NCBI GenBank assembly: GCA_029243925.1
Contig: JAQWRC010000337.1
Span: 1-9,457 of the forward strand
Direction: 5' to 3'
DNA from: Phycisphaerales bacterium
GTDB lineage: Bacteria > Planctomycetota > Phycisphaerae > Phycisphaerales > SM1A02
DNA: 9,457 nt
Shown: piece by piece, positions 1 through 6,898 of the stretch
Layout of the letters: each line of letters begins with the position of its first letter
How positions within the stretch are numbered: the first letter of the stretch is position 1
Position numbers and translations under genes: made by a program
Notes under the pieces: generated by a model
The model's input: the letters and a program-made list of their open reading frames with translations, nothing else
The model's database searches: none
What the model was told of the DNA's origin: nothing

Positions 1-363
1 AGAACACGCAGCATTGAGATCGAACGACGCGGCAGGCGCTGCTCCGATTTCAGCATTGATGCGACATGCATTCGATGGACAACGCATTTCAGATGTCAAC
101 GATCCCAGGATCAGTAGATCCAGTTCACTTGCGTCCATTTCCGCTGCTTCCAGTGCAGCGCGAATGGCCTTGCATTCGAGTAGAAATGCGCCCTCGCCTT
201 TTTCCGGATCGCAGATTCGCCGCTCACTGATGCCCGTACGCTTGACGATCCACTCGTCCGATGTATCCACCATCGACTCGAGATCGGCATTCGTCAGCAC
301 ACGATCTGGAACCGCGGAACCCGTACCGGCGATGCGAACCCCGAACGGCGTCTGAACAGTCAT
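1..363 (-). CDS. fabH: Beta-ketoacyl-ACP synthase III (FabH), 5' part only
   Basis: Cytosolic condensing enzyme that starts type II fatty acid synthesis by joining acetyl-CoA (or another acyl-CoA) to malonyl-ACP. The window shows the first 121 codons; the reading frame is open at the left edge, so about two thirds of a normal FabH (about 320-335 aa) lies outside. Seen directly: the family signature TSDEWIVKRTGISERRI at residues 34-50, with the Trp38 and Arg42 equivalents of the CoA-binding residues, and FDLNAACS at 114-121, where Cys120 matches the active-site cysteine (Cys112 in E. coli). The ATG (361-363) overlaps the plsX stop as ATGA, so translation is probably coupled. Its place after rpmF and plsX is the common bacterial order. 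The identity is secure; integrity of the remainder, including the catalytic His and Asn, cannot be judged here. Confidence 0.95.
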   Translation of the reverse strand, partial: MTVQTPFGVRIAGTGSAVPDRVLTNADLESMVDTSDEWIVKRTGISERRICDPEKGEGAFLLECKAIRAALEAAEMDASELDLLILGSLTSEMRCPSNACRINAEIGAAPAASFDLNAACS

Positions 364-1379
364 CCTGCCTCGACTTCCACGGCATCAAGCCGAGCAATAA
401 TGGACTCATTGACCTCGGCATCAACGTAGCTCATGGCCCGACGGATGGCATTGGTGATCGTCCGATCCTTGCTCGATCCATGACAGATCATGCATAGTCC
501 GTTAACGCCAAGCAGCGGAGCCCCGCCATATTCGTGGTAGTCATGAGCTGCGTAGAGTTTCTTCACGACCGGCTCAAACGTGGCCGCAAGAGCGGGATCG
601 ATACTGTCGATCTCACGCTTGATCATCTTGAAGATCCCGCTGGAAAGTCCTTCAGAAAGCTTGATGACGACGTTGCCCGTCACTCCATTGGTGATCACGA
701 CATCAGCCGCACCATCAAAGACCGCTCGGCCTTCGATATAGCCGGTGAAATCGACGTGCTCGCAATCTCGAAGAAGATCTCGAGCTTGCTTGAGATCGTC
801 GGTGCCCTTGGCTTCTTCGCCACCGACATTCATCAAGGCGACCCTTGGTTGATCGATACCCAGCATGTTCTGGGCGTAGATCGAACCCATCACGCCATAC
901 TGATAGAGGTGCTCGGGCTTGGGATCGATATTGGCGCCAACGTCGATGAATACGACCGGGCCACCAAAGGTCGGCACGACAGCTGCAATGCCAGGACGGA
1001 CGACGTTGGGCAGGCGACGCATGAACATCTGCGCTGCAGCAACAAATGCGCCGGTGTTCCCGGCGGAGATCACCGCATCAAGCCGGGCATCCCCCGCTTT
1101 GCGACTGGCCATCTGGCACAGCTTCACCATGGAGGATTCGCCCTTGGAGCGAACCGCTTCCACCGGCGATTCATCCATGCCGATCAGTTCGGTGGAACCA
1201 ACGATTTCGATACGAGAAGTATCGGCGCCGGCAGCCTCGACTCCAGCCCGAATAATCGCCTCGTCTCCAAAGAGCACGAGTCGATCGTCAGGAGAAAAAT
1301 CAGTTAACGCATCGAGCCCACCTTTCAGGATGGGATCGGGGGCCAAGTCGCCACCCATGACGTCCAGACCGATGCGCAT
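360..1379 (-). CDS. plsX: Phosphate acyltransferase PlsX
   Basis: Makes acyl-phosphate from acyl-ACP and phosphate. PlsY then uses the acyl-phosphate to acylate glycerol-3-phosphate, so this is the entry step to phospholipid synthesis. PlsX is a peripheral membrane enzyme. The 339-aa length is normal and the family motifs run in order: the N-terminal MRIGLDVMGGDLAPDP (1-16), SAGNTGA (105-111), FIDVGANIDPKP (144-155), NVGGEEAKG (184-192), FTGYIEG (211-217), TNGVTGNVVIK (230-240) and YGGAPLLGVNG (284-294). One motif reads TNGVTGN where many homologues, as I recall them, have TDGFTGN; this may be lineage variation. The ATG lies 3 nt after the rpmF stop with only a weak GGA upstream, which suggests reinitiation or coupling. 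The stop overlaps the fabH start (ATGA). Identity is secure. Confidence 0.96.
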   Translation of the reverse strand: MRIGLDVMGGDLAPDPILKGGLDALTDFSPDDRLVLFGDEAIIRAGVEAAGADTSRIEIVGSTELIGMDESPVEAVRSKGESSMVKLCQMASRKAGDARLDAVISAGNTGAFVAAAQMFMRRLPNVVRPGIAAVVPTFGGPVVFIDVGANIDPKPEHLYQYGVMGSIYAQNMLGIDQPRVALMNVGGEEAKGTDDLKQARDLLRDCEHVDFTGYIEGRAVFDGAADVVITNGVTGNVVIKLSEGLSSGIFKMIKREIDSIDPALAATFEPVVKKLYAAHDYHEYGGAPLLGVNGLCMICHGSSKDRTITNAIRRAMSYVDAEVNESIIARLDAVEVEAG

Positions 1380-1382
1380 CGT

Positions 1383-1568
1383 TTAATCGTTTCCGGAGGA
1401 GCGAATGGTCAGGCCAGGCCGCACATAGCCGCATTCTCGACATGCGGAATGTGGATGCTTGGTGCTACCACAGGCTGGGCAGGCACAGAGGTTCGTCTTG
1501 CGGAGCGCGTGGTGCGATCGACGCTTGCGTTTCCTGCTTGGAGATGTCCGTAGGGCTGGAACGGCCAT
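1383..1568 (-). CDS. rpmF: 50S ribosomal protein L32
   Basis: Small protein of the large ribosomal subunit. It has 61 aa, typical of L32. The N-terminus MAVPALRTSPSRKRKRRSHH is the basic rRNA-binding tail of the family (usual form MAVPKRKTSKSRRDxRRSH). The C-terminal half carries two Cys pairs, C30-P-A-C33 and C43-R-E-C46, in the spacing of the zinc-binding form, so this is a C+ (zinc) L32 rather than the Cys-less paralogue. An extra Cys28 lies just before the first pair. An AGGA Shine-Dalgarno sits 9 nt upstream of the ATG. It is the first gene of the rpmF-plsX-fabH operon, with a promoter and a leader hairpin just upstream. The usual upstream partner yceD (DUF177) is absent; a membrane protein gene of another operon is there instead. 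Confidence 0.95.
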   Translation of the reverse strand: MAVPALRTSPSRKRKRRSHHALRKTNLCACPACGSTKHPHSACRECGYVRPGLTIRSSGND

Positions 1569-1595
1569 GGAATCGAATCCTGTGCTGAGGTCTCA

Positions 1596-1615
1596 TACCA
1601 CCAGACATGGCGGTA
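1596..1615 (-). promoter_or_regulatory. Hairpin in the rpmF mRNA leader
   Basis: On the minus strand this stretch reads TACCGCCA, then TGTC, then TGGTGGTA: an 8-bp stem (one G-U pair in RNA) closed by a 4-nt loop. It lies between the predicted transcription start (about 1631) and the rpmF Shine-Dalgarno (about 1580). The hexamer TGAGAC flanks it on both sides, and TGAG/CTCA outside could pair to extend the stem across an internal loop. No U-run follows, so it is not an intrinsic terminator. Position and strength would suit an mRNA leader element, for example ribosomal-protein feedback or mRNA stabilisation, but the role is inferred and no known leader family was recognised. Confidence 0.5.
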
Positions 1616-1637
1616 CCGCGTCTCAATGCGGCTGGGT

Positions 1638-1666
1638 ACTGTATTCCTGAGAGCAGATCATGTCAA
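1638..1666 (-). promoter_or_regulatory. Sigma70-type promoter for rpmF-plsX-fabH
   Basis: On the minus strand a perfect -35 box TTGACA (1661-1666) is followed by 17 bases and then TACAGT (1638-1643), which matches 4 of 6 positions of TATAAT and has the conserved first TA and last T. Transcription should start near 1631, giving a leader of about 60 nt before rpmF. The box lies about 100 bases past the stop of the preceding membrane protein gene, as expected for a separate operon. Not verified experimentally. Confidence 0.65.
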
Positions 1667-1763
1667 TGAAGTGCGATGCAAGCCGACCTGAAAAATGCCC
1701 TTCAAAGACAAATAAACGCCTTCAACGTCGCGACTCAACACTGTACGGATGGATTTCCTGCCG

Positions 1764-2762
1764 TTACAGCCAATAGAGCCACTGCTTGAAGAGAAAGTCG
1801 AACCGCTCCGTCAGCAGGGTGATACGACCCATGACCGTCAGTCCGAAGGCAGCGCCAAAGGTGACCATCAGGACCAGGATCCCGCCGCGAGCTGTTTTGC
1901 CAACCATGCCCTTGTGCTCAAGGGAGAAGAAGAAATACACCAAGCACGCCAGAACACTCAGCAGAATGACGACTGCTCCGACGGACTCCCAGAGCTGGAA
2001 CTCACCTGCAGCATTGATGGCCCACAGAGGGGTAATGGTTCCCTTGATCTGCAGCAGGAAGTCTGACTCCAGATGTGCAAGCAAACGGAAACCAGCCGTC
2101 GCACCAATGACGAATGCCAGAGGCCAACGAGCAATCCATCCACCCTTTGGCAGCAATCTGCAGATCAGCATCACAGAGAGGATCGCCGGGATCCAGTAGA
2201 TCCAATTCCATTGGTATTCCGCAGACAGGCCGGGCGTCGTCCAGTCACGAACTAACGATGGCCAGATGTTCACCAGCAGTTTGTCAACGATTCCGGTGTA
2301 GAAGGAATACACCATCCAGTACCCAGCCGACGCACCAATGACGATCGCCTCAGCCGTCTTGTACAGCGGGTTGTCCCCGATCAGGAAAGACATGATGCAC
2401 AAGGTCAGTATCGCGGCCAACCAGATGCCAATCGATCTATTCCACGAAAAGACCGCATTGTTTGGGCGATCCGCGGCGGCAAGGTCGGAGGGAAGCTCGC
2501 TCACTGTCATCCATGAAGATGTGATCCCCGTCACCGCACCTGCGGCAACATCGCCAGATGCAACCCATGTGTTCACGGTATTCCCGTCCACAAGTGTTTC
2601 AACCTGGGTGTAACTCACCTGGGTCTGGGTGACCCAGACGCGCCCTGCACCAAGCAGGCCCACGACAACAAGGAAAGCGGCGAAGATACCCAACCCGACG
2701 GCCAACAATGCTGTGGATTGCGAGGGGGAACCTGGAACCGGCGTTGTATCAGTACTGGCCAT
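1764..2762 (-). CDS. Uncharacterised 7-TM membrane protein with an internal repeat motif
   Basis: 332 aa, family not recognised. Hydrophobic segments lie near residues 18-39, 110-127, 136-156, 186-203, 213-228, 258-279 and 293-311, so about seven membrane spans. A polar loop of about 70 residues (41-109) follows the first span. Two related motifs occur, VIGASAGY (141-148) and VIGATAGF (218-225), each at the same place in a membrane span, which suggests duplicated half-units. It is the last gene of the cluster. Its ATG overlaps the previous stop by one base (TGATG), and GAGGAG lies 7 nt upstream, so the start is well supported. It probably forms an inner-membrane complex with the other three membrane proteins encoded just upstream. 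A channel or transport role is possible but nothing in the sequence proves it. Confidence 0.8.
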   Translation of the reverse strand: MASTDTTPVPGSPSQSTALLAVGLGIFAAFLVVVGLLGAGRVWVTQTQVSYTQVETLVDGNTVNTWVASGDVAAGAVTGITSSWMTVSELPSDLAAADRPNNAVFSWNRSIGIWLAAILTLCIMSFLIGDNPLYKTAEAIVIGASAGYWMVYSFYTGIVDKLLVNIWPSLVRDWTTPGLSAEYQWNWIYWIPAILSVMLICRLLPKGGWIARWPLAFVIGATAGFRLLAHLESDFLLQIKGTITPLWAINAAGEFQLWESVGAVVILLSVLACLVYFFFSLEHKGMVGKTARGGILVLMVTFGAAFGLTVMGRITLLTERFDFLFKQWLYWL

Positions 2763-3628
2763 CAGGCGGCTCCTCGACTGCGATCAATGAAGAAGATGAC
2801 GTTGCCTATCACGATCAGGACGATCATGAGCAGATGCCCCACGAACTGCGGTCCCATCCGCTGCATTGCTGCAGTCGATGAGCCCAACGCTGAAGATTTC
2901 ATCTCGCCCATGTTCGGATAGCGATCAAGGAGGATCTGCTCATACCCAGCAGCGCCTTTGATTGCCGCCAACAGCCCATCAAGTGGATCGGGAATATATG
3001 GATACAGCAGTGGAGCCTGTACCCCGGTGCAACCTGCAACCATTGGCAAGCCCGCGGGTGTCGCTGCATACTGAACCCACTGCTTGGTACCAGGATCACC
3101 TGCACTGATATTGACGATGAGATTCATCGCCTTGGCCGACTTCAGCTTGGCCGTCATCGGCACTTCGCCGAGATCCTGCTTGCGAGAATCCGTGATGAAG
3201 AGCTGCTTCCAGTCAACGATGATGTTCTTGATGACCGCTTCGCCACCGGGTTTGTACCCGAACGACATGAAATCCGTTCCGTACTTCAGGTCGGGATACT
3301 CTTCCTTGAGAATCGCCATGGCATTTTCAATGAACGGTTCGCCAAGCGGCCACAAGCACATGAAGTACATCTTGTGCTTCTTCTCTGCGCAGTGCCGCGT
3401 AAACGCCGTTGACATCGGCAGCAGTTCGCCTTGCGAACCTGGATCGAAGTCAAAGGACAGGAGTACACGGGAACCGTCAGGCAGTGCCTCGATGGCCTCG
3501 TACACACTCCGGTCCATTGGAGTCACATCTGTCGGAGGGGAAAAGCGAAGCAGAATAGGCAATGCAACCGCAACGCCCATCAAGGCGAAGATCCAGCGAC
3601 GATCGATTGTTCTGAGGAAGTTCAACAT
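2762..3628 (-). CDS. Uncharacterised envelope protein anchored at both ends
   Basis: 288 aa, family not recognised. One hydrophobic segment lies near each end (about 12-28 and 261-281), with a soluble domain of about 230 residues between. The RRW before the first span and the DRSR tail after the last are positively charged, so both ends are probably cytoplasmic and the middle domain outside the membrane. That domain alternates predicted strands and helices (for example RVLLSFDFDPGSQGELLPM at 54-72, then an amphipathic stretch), compatible with an alpha/beta fold. It has three cysteines (80, 91, 200). A GAGGA Shine-Dalgarno stands 7 nt upstream of the ATG, which is 3 nt after the previous stop. 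Context suggests a structural or ligand-sensing subunit of the membrane assembly; function is unknown. Confidence 0.8.
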   Translation of the reverse strand: MLNFLRTIDRRWIFALMGVAVALPILLRFSPPTDVTPMDRSVYEAIEALPDGSRVLLSFDFDPGSQGELLPMSTAFTRHCAEKKHKMYFMCLWPLGEPFIENAMAILKEEYPDLKYGTDFMSFGYKPGGEAVIKNIIVDWKQLFITDSRKQDLGEVPMTAKLKSAKAMNLIVNISAGDPGTKQWVQYAATPAGLPMVAGCTGVQAPLLYPYIPDPLDGLLAAIKGAAGYEQILLDRYPNMGEMKSSALGSSTAAMQRMGPQFVGHLLMIVLIVIGNVIFFIDRSRGAA

Positions 3629-3631
3629 GGA

Positions 3632-4381
3632 TCAGTCCTCCGATCCGAGGTACGAACGGTCAACACCCAAGAGCACCTTGAGTGAAGTCGACACGATGCC
3701 CAACGCGATGCCGATCATGATGGCCCGGTTTCCTGCCTTCTGGGGAACGTCGAGAATCATCTGCGTGAGATTTTCAAGACGCAATCCGTTGAGGAACTGG
3801 TACCAGGGACTGTCAAGATCGCCCGCATAGGTTTCAGGCGTCGGCAGGTGCAATACGTCACTGATCCAGATGCCGGCATAGATCTGGCCCAGGAGCACGA
3901 TGAATGCGGTGAACAGCAGCAAGAAGGCTTCGGTATTCTTCGCCCGGAATGCACGGAATGCGGCCGAGGCGATGTAGAACGCCAGCATGGCGAACATGGT
4001 CGCAGTCAATGGCACGAGGCAGTACTGGTAGATCCACCAGAACGGCGCCCCTTCCTGAATGACGGGTGCGGTCCATGCGTTGTCGGGAGACGTGGGCGTG
4101 GGATACGCACCAATCTTGAACATGCCGATGTAGAGCACGACGAAGAACGCCACGAGAGTAATCGCCGCATAGCCCCAGCCTTCGCTTCGACTGGAAACTT
4201 TCGAGAGGTTCATCAGCAGCAGGTTGCCGGCACCAAGCACCATGGCCGCGGCAGCGAGGATGATGAACATCTCCATCGCATCGGCGCCCCATTGCTCAGT
4301 CTTGGGCACGAAGTAAGTTGCGATCAGCAGAAATCCGACGATTGCAGCAATCAGCAGTGGAATCGAACGCTTGAGAATCAT
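3632..4381 (-). CDS. Uncharacterised 6-TM membrane protein
   Basis: 249 aa from the chosen start, family not recognised. About six hydrophobic spans lie near residues 7-25, 36-57, 71-92, 118-140, 152-173 and 219-237. A polar, aromatic, proline-rich loop (about 93-117) sits between spans 3 and 4, and another polar segment (174-218) before the last span. The frame stays open for 14 further codons upstream, but the start was set at 4381 because that ATG overlaps the stop of the upstream gene as ATGA, has a GAGGGTGG-like ribosome site just before it, and gives a typical basic-then-hydrophobic N-terminus (MILKRS). It lies between the DUF6754-like gene and the doubly anchored protein, so it is probably the membrane-embedded partner of one or both. 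Function unknown. Confidence 0.8.
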   Translation of the reverse strand: MILKRSIPLLIAAIVGFLLIATYFVPKTEQWGADAMEMFIILAAAAMVLGAGNLLLMNLSKVSSRSEGWGYAAITLVAFFVVLYIGMFKIGAYPTPTSPDNAWTAPVIQEGAPFWWIYQYCLVPLTATMFAMLAFYIASAAFRAFRAKNTEAFLLLFTAFIVLLGQIYAGIWISDVLHLPTPETYAGDLDSPWYQFLNGLRLENLTQMILDVPQKAGNRAIMIGIALGIVSTSLKVLLGVDRSYLGSED

Positions 4382-5745
4382 GAACCACCCTCTTCCTTCA
4401 CCTTGGATTCGACTGCATTCCACCTCGCGTCGATCTCCATGACCGCGTCCTCATTCGGCGCCAGTCCTGCGTTACCGAGAATATTGTCCGCGATGTACAA
4501 CTGCGCCATTTCCAGTGTTTGAGTCGGCGTCACCGTCGCCAGCGTTGCCACCAAACACCCGATCACCAACAACACAGCGGCGATCACCTTGCCTACATCC
4601 TGACCCTTCAGCGACCCGAGCTGTTCTGGATCGTTTGAAAGATACGCAGACGCAGCAAAGAACTCTTCGCCGATCAACGTGTAATCACATGCAGCGACGA
4701 AGAACGGCAACTGCGAAGGCATGGCTGTTCCGGCAATCTGAATCGCACCGATTGAGTTTCCTGTTTCGGCGAGAATCAGCGACTCGGCATAGAAGGCACC
4801 CATGTAGAAACATGCCGCTGGCTCTTCGCGAACCATCACGCCCTGTACACCGGCCGTATAGCCGAACTGCTCATCGGTGAGGTAGTAGATGTTGTCCTCG
4901 TTGTAGGCATCTGGTCGTCCTTCTCCCAGATAGGCAGCTTCCACTGTTTCTCTCGCCGTGGTCATCACGAGAGACCGTGCCGTGGGCACCTTCAACTTGG
5001 CGTCGTAGCGAGCCGCAGTCTTCGCCACATTGGACAAGACGGTGATCCCCGCGACGGTCTGAATGTCATTGATATCGAGGATGCCTGGTACGAAGAGAAC
5101 CGGCTTTCCCATTTCCGTCGATCGGCCCACTGCCTCCGTGACTGCTTCAAGACCTGCGATCGGCCGCACCTTGATTGTGCCACCACGCTTGGCAAACATC
5201 ACGAAGGCGATGATCACCCCACTGATGATGAGCATGATGATCAGGAACCAAAGCTTGCCTTGATTGAAATACTGCATCTCAGCGGTAGCAGGCAGGCTGG
5301 CCACGGCCAAGGGCGAGAAGGTACCGCCCGCACCAGTCGCGGCGACGGCATACAGGTAGGTTCCGCCTGCGTTTACATTCTCATCGACGAACGTTGTCTG
5401 CCCGTACGACACGGAGCCGATGGGCTCAACATCATCGAATGTGAAGTTCGCGGGGAACCCGAGTTCTGATTGATTCGAGCCCGCTTCACCAATGCTTTCC
5501 AACCCATCGGCGGTCTGTGCAACCTGCCGGTAGATGGCATACCCCAGCAAGGCTCGAACACCACCATCGGCAGGTTCAACCTCATCAGGCGACGACGACC
5601 AGGTCACGAGGATCTGACTGCCGACATCGTTGGGAACATCGGATGCCGTAACACCCGACGGTGGAGCCAGTGTGATGTCAGCACCCAACGATCGAGTCGT
5701 AAGTGCTGCCAGCAACGCCAGCAGGATGACCATGGCTTGCTTCAT
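4378..5745 (-). CDS. Secreted/anchored fibronectin-III plus DUF6754-like membrane protein
   Basis: 455 aa. Order from the chosen start: signal peptide (MKQAM then a leucine/alanine-rich core, cleavage probably near residue 22); an FN3-like beta-sandwich at about 29-152 (starting APPSGVTASDV, ending in the typical TYLYAVAATGAGG pattern); a TM span at about 165-185; a cytosolic-looking alpha/beta domain at about 192-380 (starting GLEAVTEAVGR, with GKPVLFVPGILDINDI); and a second TM span at about 386-405 before a short polar tail. I recall this central domain as DUF6754, an uncharacterised family; that match is from memory. The frame allows an ATG at 5754 (ATGA overlap), but GAGGA touches that codon, whereas it is 9 nt from the ATG at 5745, so the latter was chosen. 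It may link extracytoplasmic contacts to the cytosolic ATPase encoded upstream. Confidence 0.78.
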   Translation of the reverse strand: MKQAMVILLALLAALTTRSLGADITLAPPSGVTASDVPNDVGSQILVTWSSSPDEVEPADGGVRALLGYAIYRQVAQTADGLESIGEAGSNQSELGFPANFTFDDVEPIGSVSYGQTTFVDENVNAGGTYLYAVAATGAGGTFSPLAVASLPATAEMQYFNQGKLWFLIIMLIISGVIIAFVMFAKRGGTIKVRPIAGLEAVTEAVGRSTEMGKPVLFVPGILDINDIQTVAGITVLSNVAKTAARYDAKLKVPTARSLVMTTARETVEAAYLGEGRPDAYNEDNIYYLTDEQFGYTAGVQGVMVREEPAACFYMGAFYAESLILAETGNSIGAIQIAGTAMPSQLPFFVAACDYTLIGEEFFAASAYLSNDPEQLGSLKGQDVGKVIAAVLLVIGCLVATLATVTPTQTLEMAQLYIADNILGNAGLAPNEDAVMEIDARWNAVESKVKEEGGS

Positions 5746-5750
5746 GCCGA

Positions 5751-6875
5751 TCATTCCTCAATGAGTTCCACGTTCGCCCGCGGCACGATTGCCGTTTCGC
5801 CGGAGGGGAACTTCACCTCCAACACACGAGCCTTGGATCCTGAGCCGAGCACGTGCGGTTCGGCGGGGAGCGCCGAGACCTCACCAATCATGCCGAAATA
5901 CGGATCTCGAATCACTCGAAGGGACCGCCCGATCACAAGCTGCCCCTCCTCGAACTCCTGTCCCGCCTGCGCAGCTTGACTGCCGGACAGCGGGATGATG
6001 ATTTCTGGACGCATCACGCCCGCTCTGATTTGTGTTGCGCCGTTCACGGACGCATTCCCACCTTCATGGCCCTTCAGCATGTCATACGTTCGTTCGGCCA
6101 TGGAAATTTCGCCGAAGCCCTCAGTGATGATCACCGTGATCCCAAGTTCTTCACGACCGGTGATGGCCACGCCAAGGTCATACCCAAGCAAGTTCTTGAG
6201 ATCTTCATCATCAAGCCCACCAGAGACGACGGCGGCAGCACCCACATCGCGTGCCTTTTGAATGGCTTCCGCGGTCATTCGGGCCCCACCGACCACGATG
6301 CAGCCTTTCATCTCCGGTGTAATCTCATCAGCAACCAGTTCCTGCTCATTCGACGTGCACGCCATGGCGATTCGCCCTTGCGTTTCACCACCGACGCCGA
6401 AGATGCCTTGCACATAGGCGACTTCCGCCTCAATCTCGCATCCTTCATCCTCGCGGACCGAGACAACGTCGCCGTCGATGTACGCCCGCACCTGCACAGG
6501 CAGCGGCGCCCCACGAATGATGACTTGCCCGGTAACGGGAGAAATCGTCTCCACCGTTCCCTCGAACCGTGAGTTCACAGTTGACTTGAACATGCCGAAC
6601 AGACCTTTGGTCTGCGCCAGTGGTTCATTGACTGCGATCGGATCGCCTTCGTGCTTGATCATGCAGTCCATGACGTCGGCCGGGGGCATCGACATCTGGT
6701 TCGCAAGATTGATCGGATTGACATTCCCGGGAAGGCTTGTTTCCGCGACGACATCATCCGCGGAGACACGATCGCCGACCTTCACCTTCACGTCACCGGC
6801 AATGGGCAATCGACGCACGCAGCGGTGCTTCTTGTGCCGAGTCACCAGCAGTCCGGGTGTATAGGCCTTGGCCAC
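5751..6875 (-). CDS. Soluble protein with barrel-sandwich-like N-terminus and SH3/KOW-like C-terminus
   Basis: 374 aa, no signal peptide or membrane span, so cytosolic. Residues about 27-45 (GDVKVKVGDRVSADDVVAE) and 106-120 (GTVETISPVTGQVII) have the two-part glycine/valine pattern of barrel-sandwich hybrid domains, as in RnfC, NqrA and biotinyl/lipoyl domains, but there is no MKM or DKA lysine for modification. The middle (about 150-300) is alpha/beta with VVGGARM (194-200) and VVSGGLDDEDL (216-226). Residues about 311-372 (GRSLRVIRDPYFGMIGEV through VPRANVELI) fit an SH3/KOW-like barrel. The start is GTG at 6873-6875 because AGGAGA lies 6 nt upstream; a longer TTG start at 6902 lacks such a site. 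It probably works as a scaffold between the ATPase and the membrane proteins. Family and function not recognised. Confidence 0.78.
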   Translation of the reverse strand: MAKAYTPGLLVTRHKKHRCVRRLPIAGDVKVKVGDRVSADDVVAETSLPGNVNPINLANQMSMPPADVMDCMIKHEGDPIAVNEPLAQTKGLFGMFKSTVNSRFEGTVETISPVTGQVIIRGAPLPVQVRAYIDGDVVSVREDEGCEIEAEVAYVQGIFGVGGETQGRIAMACTSNEQELVADEITPEMKGCIVVGGARMTAEAIQKARDVGAAAVVSGGLDDEDLKNLLGYDLGVAITGREELGITVIITEGFGEISMAERTYDMLKGHEGGNASVNGATQIRAGVMRPEIIIPLSGSQAAQAGQEFEEGQLVIGRSLRVIRDPYFGMIGEVSALPAEPHVLGSGSKARVLEVKFPSGETAIVPRANVELIEE

Positions 6876-6898
6876 GTTCGTTCTCCTGACCCACTCGC

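Noticed and set aside
534..1307. A 257-codon open frame on the plus strand
   Set aside because: It is antisense to plsX, whose family motifs are complete on the minus strand.
1680..1763. Intrinsic terminator after the eight-gene operon
   Set aside because: T-rich patches are present on the minus strand but no stable GC-rich stem precedes them. Termination may be Rho-dependent, or there may be readthrough into rpmF.
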